Source: Nitrosomonadales bacterium (GTDB lineage: Bacteria; Pseudomonadota; Gammaproteobacteria; Burkholderiales; Gallionellaceae). From it: a DNA stretch of 49,593 nt. The position numbers and the translations under genes are program-made. The DNA lies in NCBI GenBank assembly GCA_016235045.1, contig JACRME010000023.1, positions 1 to 49,593 of the forward strand. The letters run 5' to 3'. Within the stretch, counting starts at the first letter, position 1. The number at the start of each line of letters is the position of its first letter. The notes under the pieces are model-generated. The model was not told where the DNA came from. It did no database searches and saw only the letters and a program-made list of their open reading frames with translations. Below, in pieces: positions 16,014 through 26,530 of the stretch.

Positions 16014-16613
16014 TTATTCGTCTTCAATCGGGTCTTCGTATTCCCTGGGCAGCAAATGCGCGACACCCTTGTGGCAGTCGATACAGGTCTTGCCCTTGGC
16101 TTTTGCTTTCACGTGAATATCGAAAACCACCTGTTTTTCCGGGTATCGCCGCATGGCGTCGAAACTGTGGCAGTTGCGGCATTCGCGCGAGTCCGACGCC
16201 TTCATGCGCTCCCATTCGCTGGTGGCCAGCACCATCCGCCGCGCTTCGAATTTTTCCGGGGTATCGATAACGCCGGTGATCTTTCCCCATATTTCCTGGC
16301 TCGCCTGGATCTTGCGCCATAATTTGTGCGTCCAGTCCTTGGGCACGTGGCAATCGGAACAGATCGCGCGCACCCCGCTCGGGTTGGTGTAGTGGATGGT
16401 TTTCTTGTATTCCCGATACACGTTATCGCGCATTTCGTGACAGCTAATGCAGAATTCAAGCTGGTTGGTGGCCTCCATGCCGGTGTTGAAACCGCCCCAG
16501 AACAGGATGCCGGAATAGAAACTGATCAGGGCAATCGTCAGCACGGAAAATTTCGCTGTCGGCTTGCGCAGGAATATCCAGGTTTGATCAAGGATGTTTT
16601 GCTTGTTTTTCAT
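16014..16613 (-). CDS. NapC/NirT-family tetraheme c-type cytochrome
   Basis: A 199-residue protein with one N-terminal membrane anchor (about 22-42) and four haem-binding CxxCH motifs: CISCH, CSDCH, CRNCH and CIDCH. This is the NapC/NirT/CymA layout: a membrane-anchored quinol dehydrogenase passing electrons between the quinone pool and periplasmic partners. No nitrate or nitrite reductase gene is adjacent, so the partner is open. It could serve the molybdoenzyme island or an extracellular electron route. It ends 81 bases before the moaA start and is oriented the same way; no operator copy is seen upstream. Confidence 0.9.
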   Translation of the reverse strand: MKNKQNILDQTWIFLRKPTAKFSVLTIALISFYSGILFWGGFNTGMEATNQLEFCISCHEMRDNVYREYKKTIHYTNPSGVRAICSDCHVPKDWTHKLWRKIQASQEIWGKITGVIDTPEKFEARRMVLATSEWERMKASDSRECRNCHSFDAMRRYPEKQVVFDIHVKAKAKGKTCIDCHKGVAHLLPREYEDPIEDE

Positions 16614-16721
16614 CTGCCGTTACGCTTGTGTTATCGAAATGGATAAGTCCGTTGCACCGGACAGATTGCGGGCCGGAGCCTGCTGCCAGTACCCGGTCGC
16701 GCGGGGCTGCCGAGGATGTCT

Positions 16722-16778
16722 AGGGAAGCGCTGATTTATCCGGTTTCGCCGGTATGACAAATTAATCAGCGTTTCCCT
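16722..16778. repeat. MITE-like inverted repeat downstream of tatB
   Basis: AGGGAAGCGCTGATT (16722-16736) pairs with AATCAGCGTTTCCCT (16764-16778), one mismatch in 15 bp, around a centre that is itself symmetrical (CCGGTTTCGCCGG). This looks like the two ends of a small transposon-derived element. It occupies the place where tatC would normally follow tatB. Confidence 0.5.
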
Positions 16779-16808
16779 TGATACATCGCGACTTTTAATA
16801 ACAGGCAC

Positions 16809-17165
16809 TCACGTCTGTTTGGGCGGGGAGGGGGGCTCGGGGGGCGCGGCGGGATTGCCCGAATCCGGCGCCGATTTCTCGAGCTCCTGCTCCAGTTGGC
16901 GCAGTTCGCTGCTCATGATGTTGCCGGTCTGCTGCACCGTGCGTTCCAGGGCCTGCGCTTCCGCTTTGACCTTGCGTTCCAGATCGCGCAGTTCCTCCAA
17001 CTCCATGCTGGTGGTGACGTCCATCTTGATGCGGTTGACGTAGCGTTGCATGCGTCCCCACCATTGCCCCATGGTGCGCGCCACCTTGGGCAGGCGCTCG
17101 GGGCCGATGACGATCAGCGCCACGACCATGATGACCATAATTTCCGAGAAATCCACGCCGAACAT
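16809..17165 (-). CDS. tatB: Sec-independent translocase subunit TatB
   Basis: A 118-residue protein with one N-terminal membrane helix (FSEIMVIMVVALIVIGPERL), the GPERLP hinge diagnostic of TatB, an amphipathic helix and a long Glu/Lys-rich C-terminal tail ending in a Pro-rich stretch. TatB with TatC recognises twin-arginine substrates such as molybdoenzyme subunit A at 4353-6965. It lies 46 bases downstream of tatA. No tatC follows. Confidence 0.92.
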   Translation of the reverse strand: MFGVDFSEIMVIMVVALIVIGPERLPKVARTMGQWWGRMQRYVNRIKMDVTTSMELEELRDLERKVKAEAQALERTVQQTGNIMSSELRQLEQELEKSAPDSGNPAAPPEPPSPPKQT

Positions 17166-17211
17166 CGAATCCCCTTAGTTCGCCCGCAACTGCAGCAATG
17201 TGGCGCAACCC

Positions 17212-17430
17212 TCAAACATGGTTGCGGGTTTTGCTTTTCGCTTCGCCGTCGGCGGCCTGCTCGCCTTCGCGCAATTGTCTGGGGGAGTCTTCATCCGTTT
17301 TCATCCCCTCCTTGAAGCCTTTTACCGCGCCACCCAGATCGCTGCCGATGTTGCGCAGTTTCTTGGTGCCGAATATCAGCACCACGACCAGCAGGACGAT
17401 CAACCAATGCCAGATACTGAACGAACCCAT
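17212..17430 (-). CDS. tatA: Sec-independent translocase subunit TatA
   Basis: A 72-residue protein: a single membrane helix ([14 protein letters not shown]), the [14 protein letters not shown] hinge, and an amphipathic helix typical of TatA. It forms the translocation pore of the Tat system. It lies directly upstream of tatB. The 103 bases between it and the apbC gene carry no recognisable feature apart from a good ribosome site (AGGAG) in front of tatA. Confidence 0.93.
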   Translation of the reverse strand: MGSFSIWHWLIVLLVVVLIFGTKKLRNIGSDLGGAVKGFKEGMKTDEDSPRQLREGEQAADGEAKSKTRNHV

Positions 17431-17533
17431 TTCTACTCTCCTGTGTTAGGGCGCCGTGTCGGCCCGCCGCAAGTTGCCGTCAGACCGCGCCAAAAGCATT
17501 GGCAGCAATATTCACGCCAAGCGCATTCCGGAA

Positions 17534-18625
17534 TCAGGTGTTCTGCACCACGATCTTGGGGAACGCCGCGCTGTGGTCCTGTGCCATTTCGGCGACCTTG
17601 ACCGCAACGCGCCGCGCGATCTGCTTGTACACCCTGGCGAGTTTGCCGTCGGGGTCGGCCACCACGGTCGGCGTGCCGGAATCGGTTTGTTCGCGGATGT
17701 TGATGTCCAGCGGCAGGCCGCCGAGGAATTCGGTGTTGTAGTCGGCGCACATCTTTTCGCCGCCGCCCGCGCCGAAGATATGCTCTTCGTGGCCGCACTT
17801 GGAGCAGATGTGCGTGCTCATGTTTTCCACGATGCCGACGATCTTGATACCGGTTTTCTCGAACATCTTGAGACCCTTGCGCGCATCCAGCAGCGCGATG
17901 TCCTGCGGCGTGGTCACGATCACGGCACCGGTCACCGGCACCTTCTGCGCCAGCGTCAACTGGATGTCGCCGGTTCCGGGCGGCAGGTCCAGCACCAGGT
18001 AGTCGAGGTTGTCCCACTTGGTCTGGTGCAGCAATTGATCCAGCGCCTGCGTCACCATCGGGCCGCGCCAGATCATCGGGGTGTCGGCATCGATGAGGAA
18101 GCCGATCGACATGGTCTGCAGGCCGTGGCCCATCATCGGGTTCATGGTCTTGCCGTCGGCCGATTCGGGTTGTCCGCTGATGCCAAGCATGGTGGGTTGC
18201 GACGGGCCGTAGATGTCGGCGTCCAGCATGCCGACGCGCGCGCCTTCGGCCGCCAGCGCCAGGGCCAGGTTCACCGCGGTCGTGCTCTTGCCCACGCCGC
18301 CCTTGCCGCTGGCCACGGCGATGATGTTCTTCACGCCGTCCACCAGTTTCACGCCGCGCTGCACCGCGTGCGGCACGACCTTGCTCGTCACGCTGGCGCT
18401 GACCTTGCCGACGCCGGGCAGGGTTGCCTTGAGGTGCGTTTCCACCATCGTGCGGATTTCTTCCCATACGCTTTTGGCAGGGTAGCCGAGCAGGACTTCC
18501 AGCGACACGTCGGTGCCGCCGATCTTGATGTTCTTGATGGATTTGCCGCTGATAAAGTCTTTTTTGGTGTTGGGGTCGATCAGGTTTTTCAATGCCCCCT
18601 GCACGTCGGCTTCTGTGAAACTCAT
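17534..18625 (-). CDS. apbC: Iron-sulfur cluster carrier ApbC/Mrp (P-loop ATPase)
   Basis: A 363-residue Mrp/NBP35-family protein. The N-terminal MIP18-like domain (about 1-90) is followed by the deviant Walker A GKGGVGKST (about 106-114), a DLPPGTGD Walker B-like segment and the conserved Cys pair CSKCG (about 272) that bridges a 4Fe-4S cluster in the dimer. It delivers FeS clusters to apo-proteins. The frame continues upstream to 19273, antisense to the NlpC/P60 gene; the ATG at 18625 with AGGAG ahead is the true start. It is transcribed toward tatA. Confidence 0.93.
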   Translation of the reverse strand: MSFTEADVQGALKNLIDPNTKKDFISGKSIKNIKIGGTDVSLEVLLGYPAKSVWEEIRTMVETHLKATLPGVGKVSASVTSKVVPHAVQRGVKLVDGVKNIIAVASGKGGVGKSTTAVNLALALAAEGARVGMLDADIYGPSQPTMLGISGQPESADGKTMNPMMGHGLQTMSIGFLIDADTPMIWRGPMVTQALDQLLHQTKWDNLDYLVLDLPPGTGDIQLTLAQKVPVTGAVIVTTPQDIALLDARKGLKMFEKTGIKIVGIVENMSTHICSKCGHEEHIFGAGGGEKMCADYNTEFLGGLPLDINIREQTDSGTPTVVADPDGKLARVYKQIARRVAVKVAEMAQDHSAAFPKIVVQNT

Positions 18626-18751
18626 TCTCTGCTCCTGCGAAATAATTATGAAAGGCGTAATTCTATACCAGAGTGTGCAGGCAAAGCCCTTCTTGGGGTG
18701 CGGTTTATCGACCGCTTTACAGCGCAAGCCGCCCTGCCTTACATTGCGGCC

Positions 18752-19213
18752 ATGAATAGACTGTTGCTCATTGCCTTTTCGCTGCTGCTGGCATCCTGCG
18801 GTTCGGCGCCAACCCGCCAGTACGCCGTTTCCGACGACCGGATGAACGACCTGGTGATGTATGCGGTGAGCCTGGCCGATACGCCCTATCGCTACGGCGG
18901 CAATTCGGCCAATGGCGGGTTCGATTGCAGCGGCTTCGTCGGCCATGTCTACCGTCATTCGCTCGGCGTTTCCATGCCGCGCACCAGCCGCGAGATCAGC
19001 CGGATCGGCAAGCCGGTCGGCCTGGGCGAACTGAGTCCGGGCGACCTGGTGTTCTATAACACCCAGCACGCTTCCTTCTCTCACGTCGGGATATACATCG
19101 GCGACGGCAAATTCGTGCACTCGCCCCGCAGCGGCGAGAGCGTACGCACGGAACAAATGCAGTTGAGTTATTGGCAGGCGCGTTTCGACGGTGCGCGGCG
19201 CATCCGCCGCTAG
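18752..19213 (+). CDS. NlpC/P60-family lipoprotein (peptidoglycan endopeptidase)
   Basis: A 153-residue protein with a lipoprotein signal (lipobox LLASC, Cys at 16) and an NlpC/P60 domain. The catalytic Cys is in FDCSGFV, the His in SHVGIYIG, and a second polar residue lies in FVHSPRSG. These enzymes cleave the gamma-D-Glu-diaminopimelate bond in peptidoglycan stem peptides, here at a membrane-anchored periplasmic location. It resembles E. coli Spr/YafL-size proteins. It is divergent from apbC. Confidence 0.9.
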   Translation: MNRLLLIAFSLLLASCGSAPTRQYAVSDDRMNDLVMYAVSLADTPYRYGGNSANGGFDCSGFVGHVYRHSLGVSMPRTSREISRIGKPVGLGELSPGDLVFYNTQHASFSHVGIYIGDGKFVHSPRSGESVRTEQMQLSYWQARFDGARRIRR

Positions 19214-19323
19214 CCCGGATATTTCATGAGGCAGTTTGCAGGAGCCCGGCTTGCCGGGCGATTTTCCGCACAAACCTTATCGCGCAACAAGTTGCGCTCC
19301 CACGGGCAGGCTGTCGAAAACGC

Positions 19324-22116
19324 CTAGTGCTTCAGGAAGGAAAGGTGCTTGCGCCATTTCCCGGTTCTTTCCAGGTCTGCCGCCTTGCTGAACGAAGACA
19401 GCAGGGACTGGAAGGCCTCCCGGGGCATCGGTTTGCTGTACAGATATCCCTGCGCGATCTGGCATCCGGCTTCACGCAGGTACACTGCCTGCTCCGGCGT
19501 ATCCACTCCTTCCGCCACCACGAATTGCCCCAGGCTGTGCGCAATGGAAATGATGGCTTTCACCAGCTCCGACCGGTGCGGGTCCACCGCGATGCTGCTC
19601 ACAAACACCCGGTCGATCTTCAGCGTGTTGATCGGATAGCGGGCAAGGTAACTCAGCGCGGAATAGCCCGTGCCGAAATCGTCGATCGCGATGGCGATCC
19701 CCAGCGCCTGGAACCGGTTCAATATCTCCAGCACCTCGCCGTGCTCGTCCAGCAACATGCTTTCGGTTATTTCCAGTTCGATCCATTCCGGCAGGCAATT
19801 GGTCTCCTCCAGAATCTGGTTCACCGTATTCACCAGATCGCCGGACTGGAACTGCCGGGCCGACAAGTTGATGGCAACCTTGTGCAGCGGCATGGCCGGG
19901 GCATTCCAGTCATGCGCAATAGCGCATGCTTCGCGCAACACCCATTCCCCGATTTCAACGATCAGCCCGCTGTCTTCGGCGATGTCGATGAACTGGTCGG
20001 GCGGCACCAGGCCGCGCTGCGGATGGTTCCAGCGCAATAGCGCCTCGGAGCCGATCAGCGCGCCGTCCGCCAGCCACACCTTGGGCTGGAAATACAGTTC
20101 CAGTTCGTTGCGTTCCACCGCCCGGCGCAATTCGGATTCCAGCGCGAAGCGTTCGCTGGCCAGGACGGTCAACTCCTTCGAGTAGAAACGGAAATTATTG
20201 CGCCCGGAACGTTTGGCGAGATACATCGCCGAGTCGGCGTGCTTGATCAGGTCGTCGGCATTGCTGCTGTCGTCCGGATAGACCGCGATGCCGATGCTGG
20301 CCGAAACGAACACTTCCTTGCCTTCCAGCGCAAACGGCGTGCGGAACGCATCCAGAATCTTGCCGGCGATCTTGCCCAGGTCGGTGCCGGGCGGCATTTC
20401 CGGGAGCAGGATCGCAAACTCGTCGCCGCCCAGCCGGGCCACCATGTCGTCGGCGCGCACGCAATCGGTGAGGCGGACGGCGGCCTCGCGCAGCAATTCG
20501 TCGCCCGCCGGATGGCCCATGGTGTCGTTGATCGCCTTGAAACGGTCCAGGTCGAGCAGCATCACCACGGCCTGCTGGCCGTGCCAGGAGGCTTCCGCCA
20601 GCATTTGTTTCAGGCGCTCGTTGAACGAGAACCGGTTCGGCAACGAGGTCAGCGTATCGTAGAAAGCCATCTGGTGGATCTTCTGCCGGTACGAGTGGAT
20701 GTCGGTAATGTCGCGCCCGACCGCCAGCACCGTAACGACCTCGCCGCGGCTGTCGCGTTCCGCGATCAGGCGCACGTGGCTGCAAATCTCCCGGCCATCG
20801 CGCCCCGGCCATCTCAGCTCGAATTCTGCGCTCTCGCCGGTCGCATACACTTCCGCTATCTTTGCCTCGTAGGCGGTTGCGTTGGCGCCGCCCGGAAATT
20901 CCGACGGTTTCCTGCCCAGCAACGCTTCCACCCCGCCTTCCACCATCGCGCCGAAGGCGGGATTGACGAACACGCGCCGCCCGTCGCGGGTGTAGCGCGA
21001 AATGTTGTCGGGCGAATTCTCGATCAGGGTGCGCGACTCGTATTCCCGCCCGATGAGTTCTTCTTCCATGCGCTTGCGCTCGGTAATGTCGTGCATGAAC
21101 CCATGCCAGCTCGTGCATCCGTCCGGCCCGCTTTGCGGCAGCGAGCGCAATTCGATCCAGCGCTCGCCCTTTAGCGCATGGTTGATGCGGAACTCCAGGC
21201 GGAACGGGGAATGCGTATGCAGCGACTCGTTCCTTGCCTTCAGGAAACGCGCGATGTCTTCGGGATGCGAGATGTCCATGAGCGGACGGATGTTGTCGGC
21301 AACCTCATCGCCGCTGATGCCGAGCAACTCGCCGATGCCGACGCTGGCGAACGGCATGGAAGTCCGGCCGTCGGGATGCAGCGTCGCGGTGTAAAAGAAT
21401 CCGGGGGCGCTGGCAAAAAAACGCAACATGCGCTGGTCGCGCTCCTTCACGCTGGCGGACAATTCGAGGTTCTGCATCGAAGCGGAAAGCGAGGCGAACG
21501 CCATGCGGTACATCTGGCGCTGCAGCAACAGCAGAAACCCCAGATAAACCAGCCCGATCATCCCCATGAATATATGTATGCGCTCGCCGGACATCATCAG
21601 CAGGAGTACGGACGGGATGACGGCGGCCAGTATGAAAGCGATGGCGGCCCGCGCGACCGGAGCCAATTCCACGCTGGCGAATGCGCTGACGCCGGCGATG
21701 ACGAAAACCGACATCATGAACGGCGGATCGAGCGGGGCCAAAGAGAAACAAAACCCGGTGGCACCCCAGCACAGTCCGCCGGCAGCCGCGCCCAGCGTCA
21801 GTCCCGCTTTCCATTTGCCGGAGGAGATACGAGTCTTGTCGGCAATGCGCAAATACCGCCGTACAAACGCATTGCGCACCAGCATGACCGCCCACAGCGC
21901 ACCGGCCCAGGCCAGCAGGACTTCGTGCGCCACCAGCGACCACAGCGAAACGACGACGATCACGGACACCAGCAGGCTGGATTTCAGCGCGAACGGGAAC
22001 CTGGCAAACGCCATATCAAGCTGCTTGATTTCCTGCAGCCCGTCCGCGCCTTTTCCTGTTAACGACAGATCGCCAGCCACTGCATATCCCCAATCGGTTC
22101 CCGCCATCCCGCCCAC
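19324..22116 (-). CDS. Membrane PAS-PAS-GGDEF-EAL cyclic-di-GMP protein
   Basis: A 930-residue protein. The N-terminal region (about 45-205) has five to six hydrophobic segments, followed by two PAS domains (about 230-350 and 355-480), a GGDEF domain with intact GGDEF near residue 563 and an inhibitory RxxD five residues before it, and an EAL domain (SEALLRW, then DDFGTGYSAL). Both catalytic sites look intact, so either synthesis or breakdown of c-di-GMP is possible. The start is uncertain: GTG at 22116 has GAAGGAG 11 bases ahead; ATGs at 22107 and 22014 are alternatives. A c-di-GMP riboswitch lies 3 kb away. Confidence 0.9.
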   Translation of the reverse strand: MGGMAGTDWGYAVAGDLSLTGKGADGLQEIKQLDMAFARFPFALKSSLLVSVIVVVSLWSLVAHEVLLAWAGALWAVMLVRNAFVRRYLRIADKTRISSGKWKAGLTLGAAAGGLCWGATGFCFSLAPLDPPFMMSVFVIAGVSAFASVELAPVARAAIAFILAAVIPSVLLLMMSGERIHIFMGMIGLVYLGFLLLLQRQMYRMAFASLSASMQNLELSASVKERDQRMLRFFASAPGFFYTATLHPDGRTSMPFASVGIGELLGISGDEVADNIRPLMDISHPEDIARFLKARNESLHTHSPFRLEFRINHALKGERWIELRSLPQSGPDGCTSWHGFMHDITERKRMEEELIGREYESRTLIENSPDNISRYTRDGRRVFVNPAFGAMVEGGVEALLGRKPSEFPGGANATAYEAKIAEVYATGESAEFELRWPGRDGREICSHVRLIAERDSRGEVVTVLAVGRDITDIHSYRQKIHQMAFYDTLTSLPNRFSFNERLKQMLAEASWHGQQAVVMLLDLDRFKAINDTMGHPAGDELLREAAVRLTDCVRADDMVARLGGDEFAILLPEMPPGTDLGKIAGKILDAFRTPFALEGKEVFVSASIGIAVYPDDSSNADDLIKHADSAMYLAKRSGRNNFRFYSKELTVLASERFALESELRRAVERNELELYFQPKVWLADGALIGSEALLRWNHPQRGLVPPDQFIDIAEDSGLIVEIGEWVLREACAIAHDWNAPAMPLHKVAINLSARQFQSGDLVNTVNQILEETNCLPEWIELEITESMLLDEHGEVLEILNRFQALGIAIAIDDFGTGYSALSYLARYPINTLKIDRVFVSSIAVDPHRSELVKAIISIAHSLGQFVVAEGVDTPEQAVYLREAGCQIAQGYLYSKPMPREAFQSLLSSFSKAADLERTGKWRKHLSFLKH

Positions 22117-22123
22117 GGCCTAG

Positions 22124-24163
<2,040 letters not shown>

Positions 24164-24171
24164 GAGCCAAT

Positions 24172-24690
24172 TTGAAAGCGAAACCGGAGCAGGATGCAGA
24201 CTTGTTCCGGCACGCGCTGGAGGGCGTGACGCCGCTTGTTGCGCCGGATCGTGTCGCCCCGGCGCGCAAACCGCGCAAGGCACCAGCGCCGCCCGACCTT
24301 TCCGCGCAGGTTGCCGACACCTTGTCGGATCACGGCGCAGGCGATGTCGCGATCACGGAGTTTCTGCGTCCCGGTTTGAACCGCATGACCCTGCGCAAAT
24401 TGCGCCATGGCGAATGGCACGTCCAGGACGTGCTGGATCTGCACGGTCTCAACAGCGATGCCGCTCGGCAATTGCTGGCGGAGTTCCTGCACGCTGCCAC
24501 GCAACGCGGGTTGCGTTGCGTCAACGTGATTCACGGCAAAGGCTGGCGCAGCGAGGGACGTGACGGGATCATCAAAGTCCGCACCCGCCATTGGCTGACC
24601 CAGCACCCGCAGGTGTTGGCCTTTTGCGAGGCACCCGCGCAAGCCGGCGGCGGCGGCGCGGTGTGGGTGTTGCTGAAAAGCCGGCCATAA
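24172..24690 (+). CDS. Smr-domain protein (SmrA/YdaL-like)
   Basis: A 172-residue protein starting at TTG 24172. The C-terminal Smr domain has LDLHGL (about 88-93) and VIHGKG (about 123-128), the signature pair of the small MutS-related domain. Stand-alone proteobacterial Smr proteins have nicking or RNA-cleaving endonuclease activity. The N-terminal half is basic and low-complexity. It is co-directional with trxB, 8 bases apart. Confidence 0.9.
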   Translation: MKAKPEQDADLFRHALEGVTPLVAPDRVAPARKPRKAPAPPDLSAQVADTLSDHGAGDVAITEFLRPGLNRMTLRKLRHGEWHVQDVLDLHGLNSDAARQLLAEFLHAATQRGLRCVNVIHGKGWRSEGRDGIIKVRTRHWLTQHPQVLAFCEAPAQAGGGGAVWVLLKSRP

Positions 24691-24746
24691 AGCAAACGCT
24701 TCAATCTCGTCCGGGCCAAATAACCCTGTTTGCAACCAGGCGACTA

Positions 24747-24780
24747 TCCAATCCGAACCGTCAATCCGGTTCGGATTGGA
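24747..24780. repeat. Strong stem-loop after smr gene
   Basis: TCCAATCCGAACCG and CGGTTCGGATTGGA form a 14-bp perfect stem with a 6-base loop, 57 bases after the smr stop. No T-run follows, so it is a possible 3'-end stabiliser or Rho-type end rather than a classic terminator. From here to about 25010 the sequence becomes clearly AT-rich without a supported gene. Confidence 0.5.
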
Positions 24781-25025
24781 TCGGAAATACTTGCGCTTGT
24801 CGGCTGAAATGTCTCTTTTATCCCTCTCTCAAAACTATTCCCATACCATTAAAAATGCCTTTCAGGTCAGCCAATGCGGCATTTATAAATCATGCCAAAA
24901 TATATTTAATATCATTAAAACCATCATTAATTAGCTTCATTTTTTGCTTAATGTACTTTTCTCAACTTTCCCAATTTGCCGCATTTTCCAGGCATGATCC
25001 ATGTCGGCGACATATCGACGCAATC

Positions 25026-25055
25026 TTGACGTCTTATTGACACAGCCAAAATACT
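25026..25055 (+). promoter_or_regulatory. Possible sigma-70 promoter before the c-di-GMP riboswitch
   Basis: TTGACG (25026-25031) and AATACT (25050-25055) are 18 bases apart, placing a start near 25062, just before the riboswitch. A second TTGACA at 25037-25042 has a poorer -10 partner. Confidence 0.35.
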
Positions 25056-25082
25056 CTGCGATTGTTCGCTCCGTGTAGGGTT

Positions 25083-25172
25083 AATTGAAGGGCAAACCCA
25101 TCGAAAGGTGGGGACGCAAAGTTACCGGTCTAAGGGGTCATTAATGACCCTATGACAGCGGGGTTGCTAGAT
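25083..25172 (+). promoter_or_regulatory. Cyclic-di-GMP-I (GEMM) riboswitch
   Basis: The stretch has the hallmarks of the GEMM-I aptamer in order: GGCAAACC, a stem capped by a GAAA tetraloop (CCATCGAAAGGTGG), the invariant GGACGCAAAG, the tetraloop-receptor CCGGTCTAAG, a second stem with symmetrical GGTCATTAATGACC, and the closing GCGGGGTTGC. It lies about 100 bases before the first gene of the chemosensory operon. No clear terminator hairpin separates the aptamer from the gene, so control at translation initiation is more likely than attenuation. c-di-GMP-I riboswitches upstream of chemotaxis and pilus genes are known from this class. Confidence 0.93.
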
Positions 25173-25271
25173 TAAGACGCGCATTTCTCGCTCTTTCCTG
25201 CTTCACCCCGGCTTTGCCTCCAGGTTTTCATCACCGGTTTGCGACCTTGCCTAAAGTTCAAGGAGGCTGTC

Positions 25272-26099
25272 GTGGGGTCATTTGTAGATCAAGCCAAAAC
25301 CATTTCTGTTGGCGTGCTGGGTTTCGATGCGCTGGAACTCCGGTTGATTCGCAATGTGCTCAGGATTTCCTCCTGCCGCCCCCAGGGCGGTTACGAAATA
25401 TACGTGGGCTCAAGCGCCGTCGATTGCGACATTTCGATTGTGAACGCGGATGATGTTGGCGCTTTGGCAAGCTCGCATTCGCTTTCCGGCAATCAGGGCC
25501 GCAATGTGCAGTTGATGGTGTACAGCTCGGAACCGACGCATCCCACCGTAAATCCCTATTATCTGCGCCCCCTGAGCCCGGTCAAATTGCTGAAGCTGCT
25601 GGATCAACTGGTTCTGGACAAGCAACTCAAGGAACCCGCCAACCAGATCTTCTCGGGCAAAGGCATAAACGACGCATCCCGCACCGATATCGATTGTCCG
25701 CTGGTCGACCTCACGACCACCCTCGGCTTTCCCAGGAACCGCCGCGCCCTGGTGGTCGACGACAGCCCCACCGTGCGCAAACAGCTCGAACTGGAACTGG
25801 AAGCTTCCAACATCCATGTCGATTCGGCCGAAACCGGGGAGACCGGCCTCAACCTGATGGACAAGAATTATTACGACATCATTTTTCTCGATGTGATGCT
25901 GCCGGGAGTCGACGGCTATCAGGTCTGCAAAAACATAAAAAAGAACCCCTCGCTCAGGCAGACGCCGGTCGTCATGCTGACCAGCAAGTCATCGCCCTTC
26001 GACCGCGTGCGCGGCACGCTGGCGGGATGCGACACCTATCTGACCAAGCCGGTGGACTATCAGGCGTTCAAGCAGGTACTGGAGAAATACGAGGTGTGA
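25272..26099 (+). CDS. Response regulator with N-terminal extension (PilG-like)
   Basis: A 275-residue protein. Residues 150-275 form a CheY-type receiver: DDSPT at the acidic pocket, phospho-acceptor Asp in IIFLDVMLPG, and LTSKSS and TKPVD for the Thr/Lys positions. The N-terminal 150 residues (starting MGSFVDQAKTISVGVLGFD) are a separate alpha/beta region I cannot name, perhaps a degenerate receiver. GTG at 25272 is chosen because AAGGAGG lies 5-6 bases ahead; a TTG at 25239 lies outside that. It is the first gene behind the c-di-GMP riboswitch and the head of a Pil-Chp-like operon. Confidence 0.85.
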   Translation: MGSFVDQAKTISVGVLGFDALELRLIRNVLRISSCRPQGGYEIYVGSSAVDCDISIVNADDVGALASSHSLSGNQGRNVQLMVYSSEPTHPTVNPYYLRPLSPVKLLKLLDQLVLDKQLKEPANQIFSGKGINDASRTDIDCPLVDLTTTLGFPRNRRALVVDDSPTVRKQLELELEASNIHVDSAETGETGLNLMDKNYYDIIFLDVMLPGVDGYQVCKNIKKNPSLRQTPVVMLTSKSSPFDRVRGTLAGCDTYLTKPVDYQAFKQVLEKYEV

Positions 26100-26163
26100 C
26101 GGCAGTACGGCAAGGCAGTTTTACAACTTTTAGCAGGTCCCGATAACGATAAGGAGATTCAAA

Positions 26164-26529
26164 ATGGCATCCAAAAAAGCGCTGGCAGTTGACGATTCCG
26201 CCGCCGATCTGGCCAATATCAAGAACATATTAAGCGACGCGGGTTGCCTGGTGGTGACTGCAAGCAGCGGAAAAGAAGCGGTGGAAAAGGCAAAGTCCGA
26301 AAAGCCTTCGGTGATCTTCCTGGATATCGTGATGCCCGACATGGACGGATATGAAGCCTGCAGGCTGCTATCGCAGGACGCGGCGACCAAGGGGATCCCG
26401 GTGGTGTTCGTGACCAGCAAGGGACAGAAAGCCGACAAGGTATGGGGCGAGCTGCAGGGCGCCAAGGGCCATGTGTCGAAACCATATACGGCCGACCAGA
26501 TCGTCGACCAGTTGAAAAGCCTGACCTGA
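26164..26529 (+). CDS. pilH: Stand-alone receiver protein (PilH-like)
   Basis: A 121-residue single receiver domain: DDSAAD acidic pocket, phospho-acceptor Asp in VIFLDIVMPDMDGYE, VTSKGQ, and SKPYT for the conserved Lys. It resembles PilH of twitching-motility chemosensory systems, which acts with the CheA kinase downstream. A good ribosome site (AAGGAG) precedes the ATG. Symbol by analogy of sequence and operon order. Confidence 0.85.
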   Translation: MASKKALAVDDSAADLANIKNILSDAGCLVVTASSGKEAVEKAKSEKPSVIFLDIVMPDMDGYEACRLLSQDAATKGIPVVFVTSKGQKADKVWGELQGAKGHVSKPYTADQIVDQLKSLT

Positions 26530-26530
26530 A

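Noticed and set aside
24830-25010. A gene in the AT-rich stretch before the c-di-GMP riboswitch
   Set aside because: The only frame is a continuation from the smr shadow frame, without ribosome site or motif.
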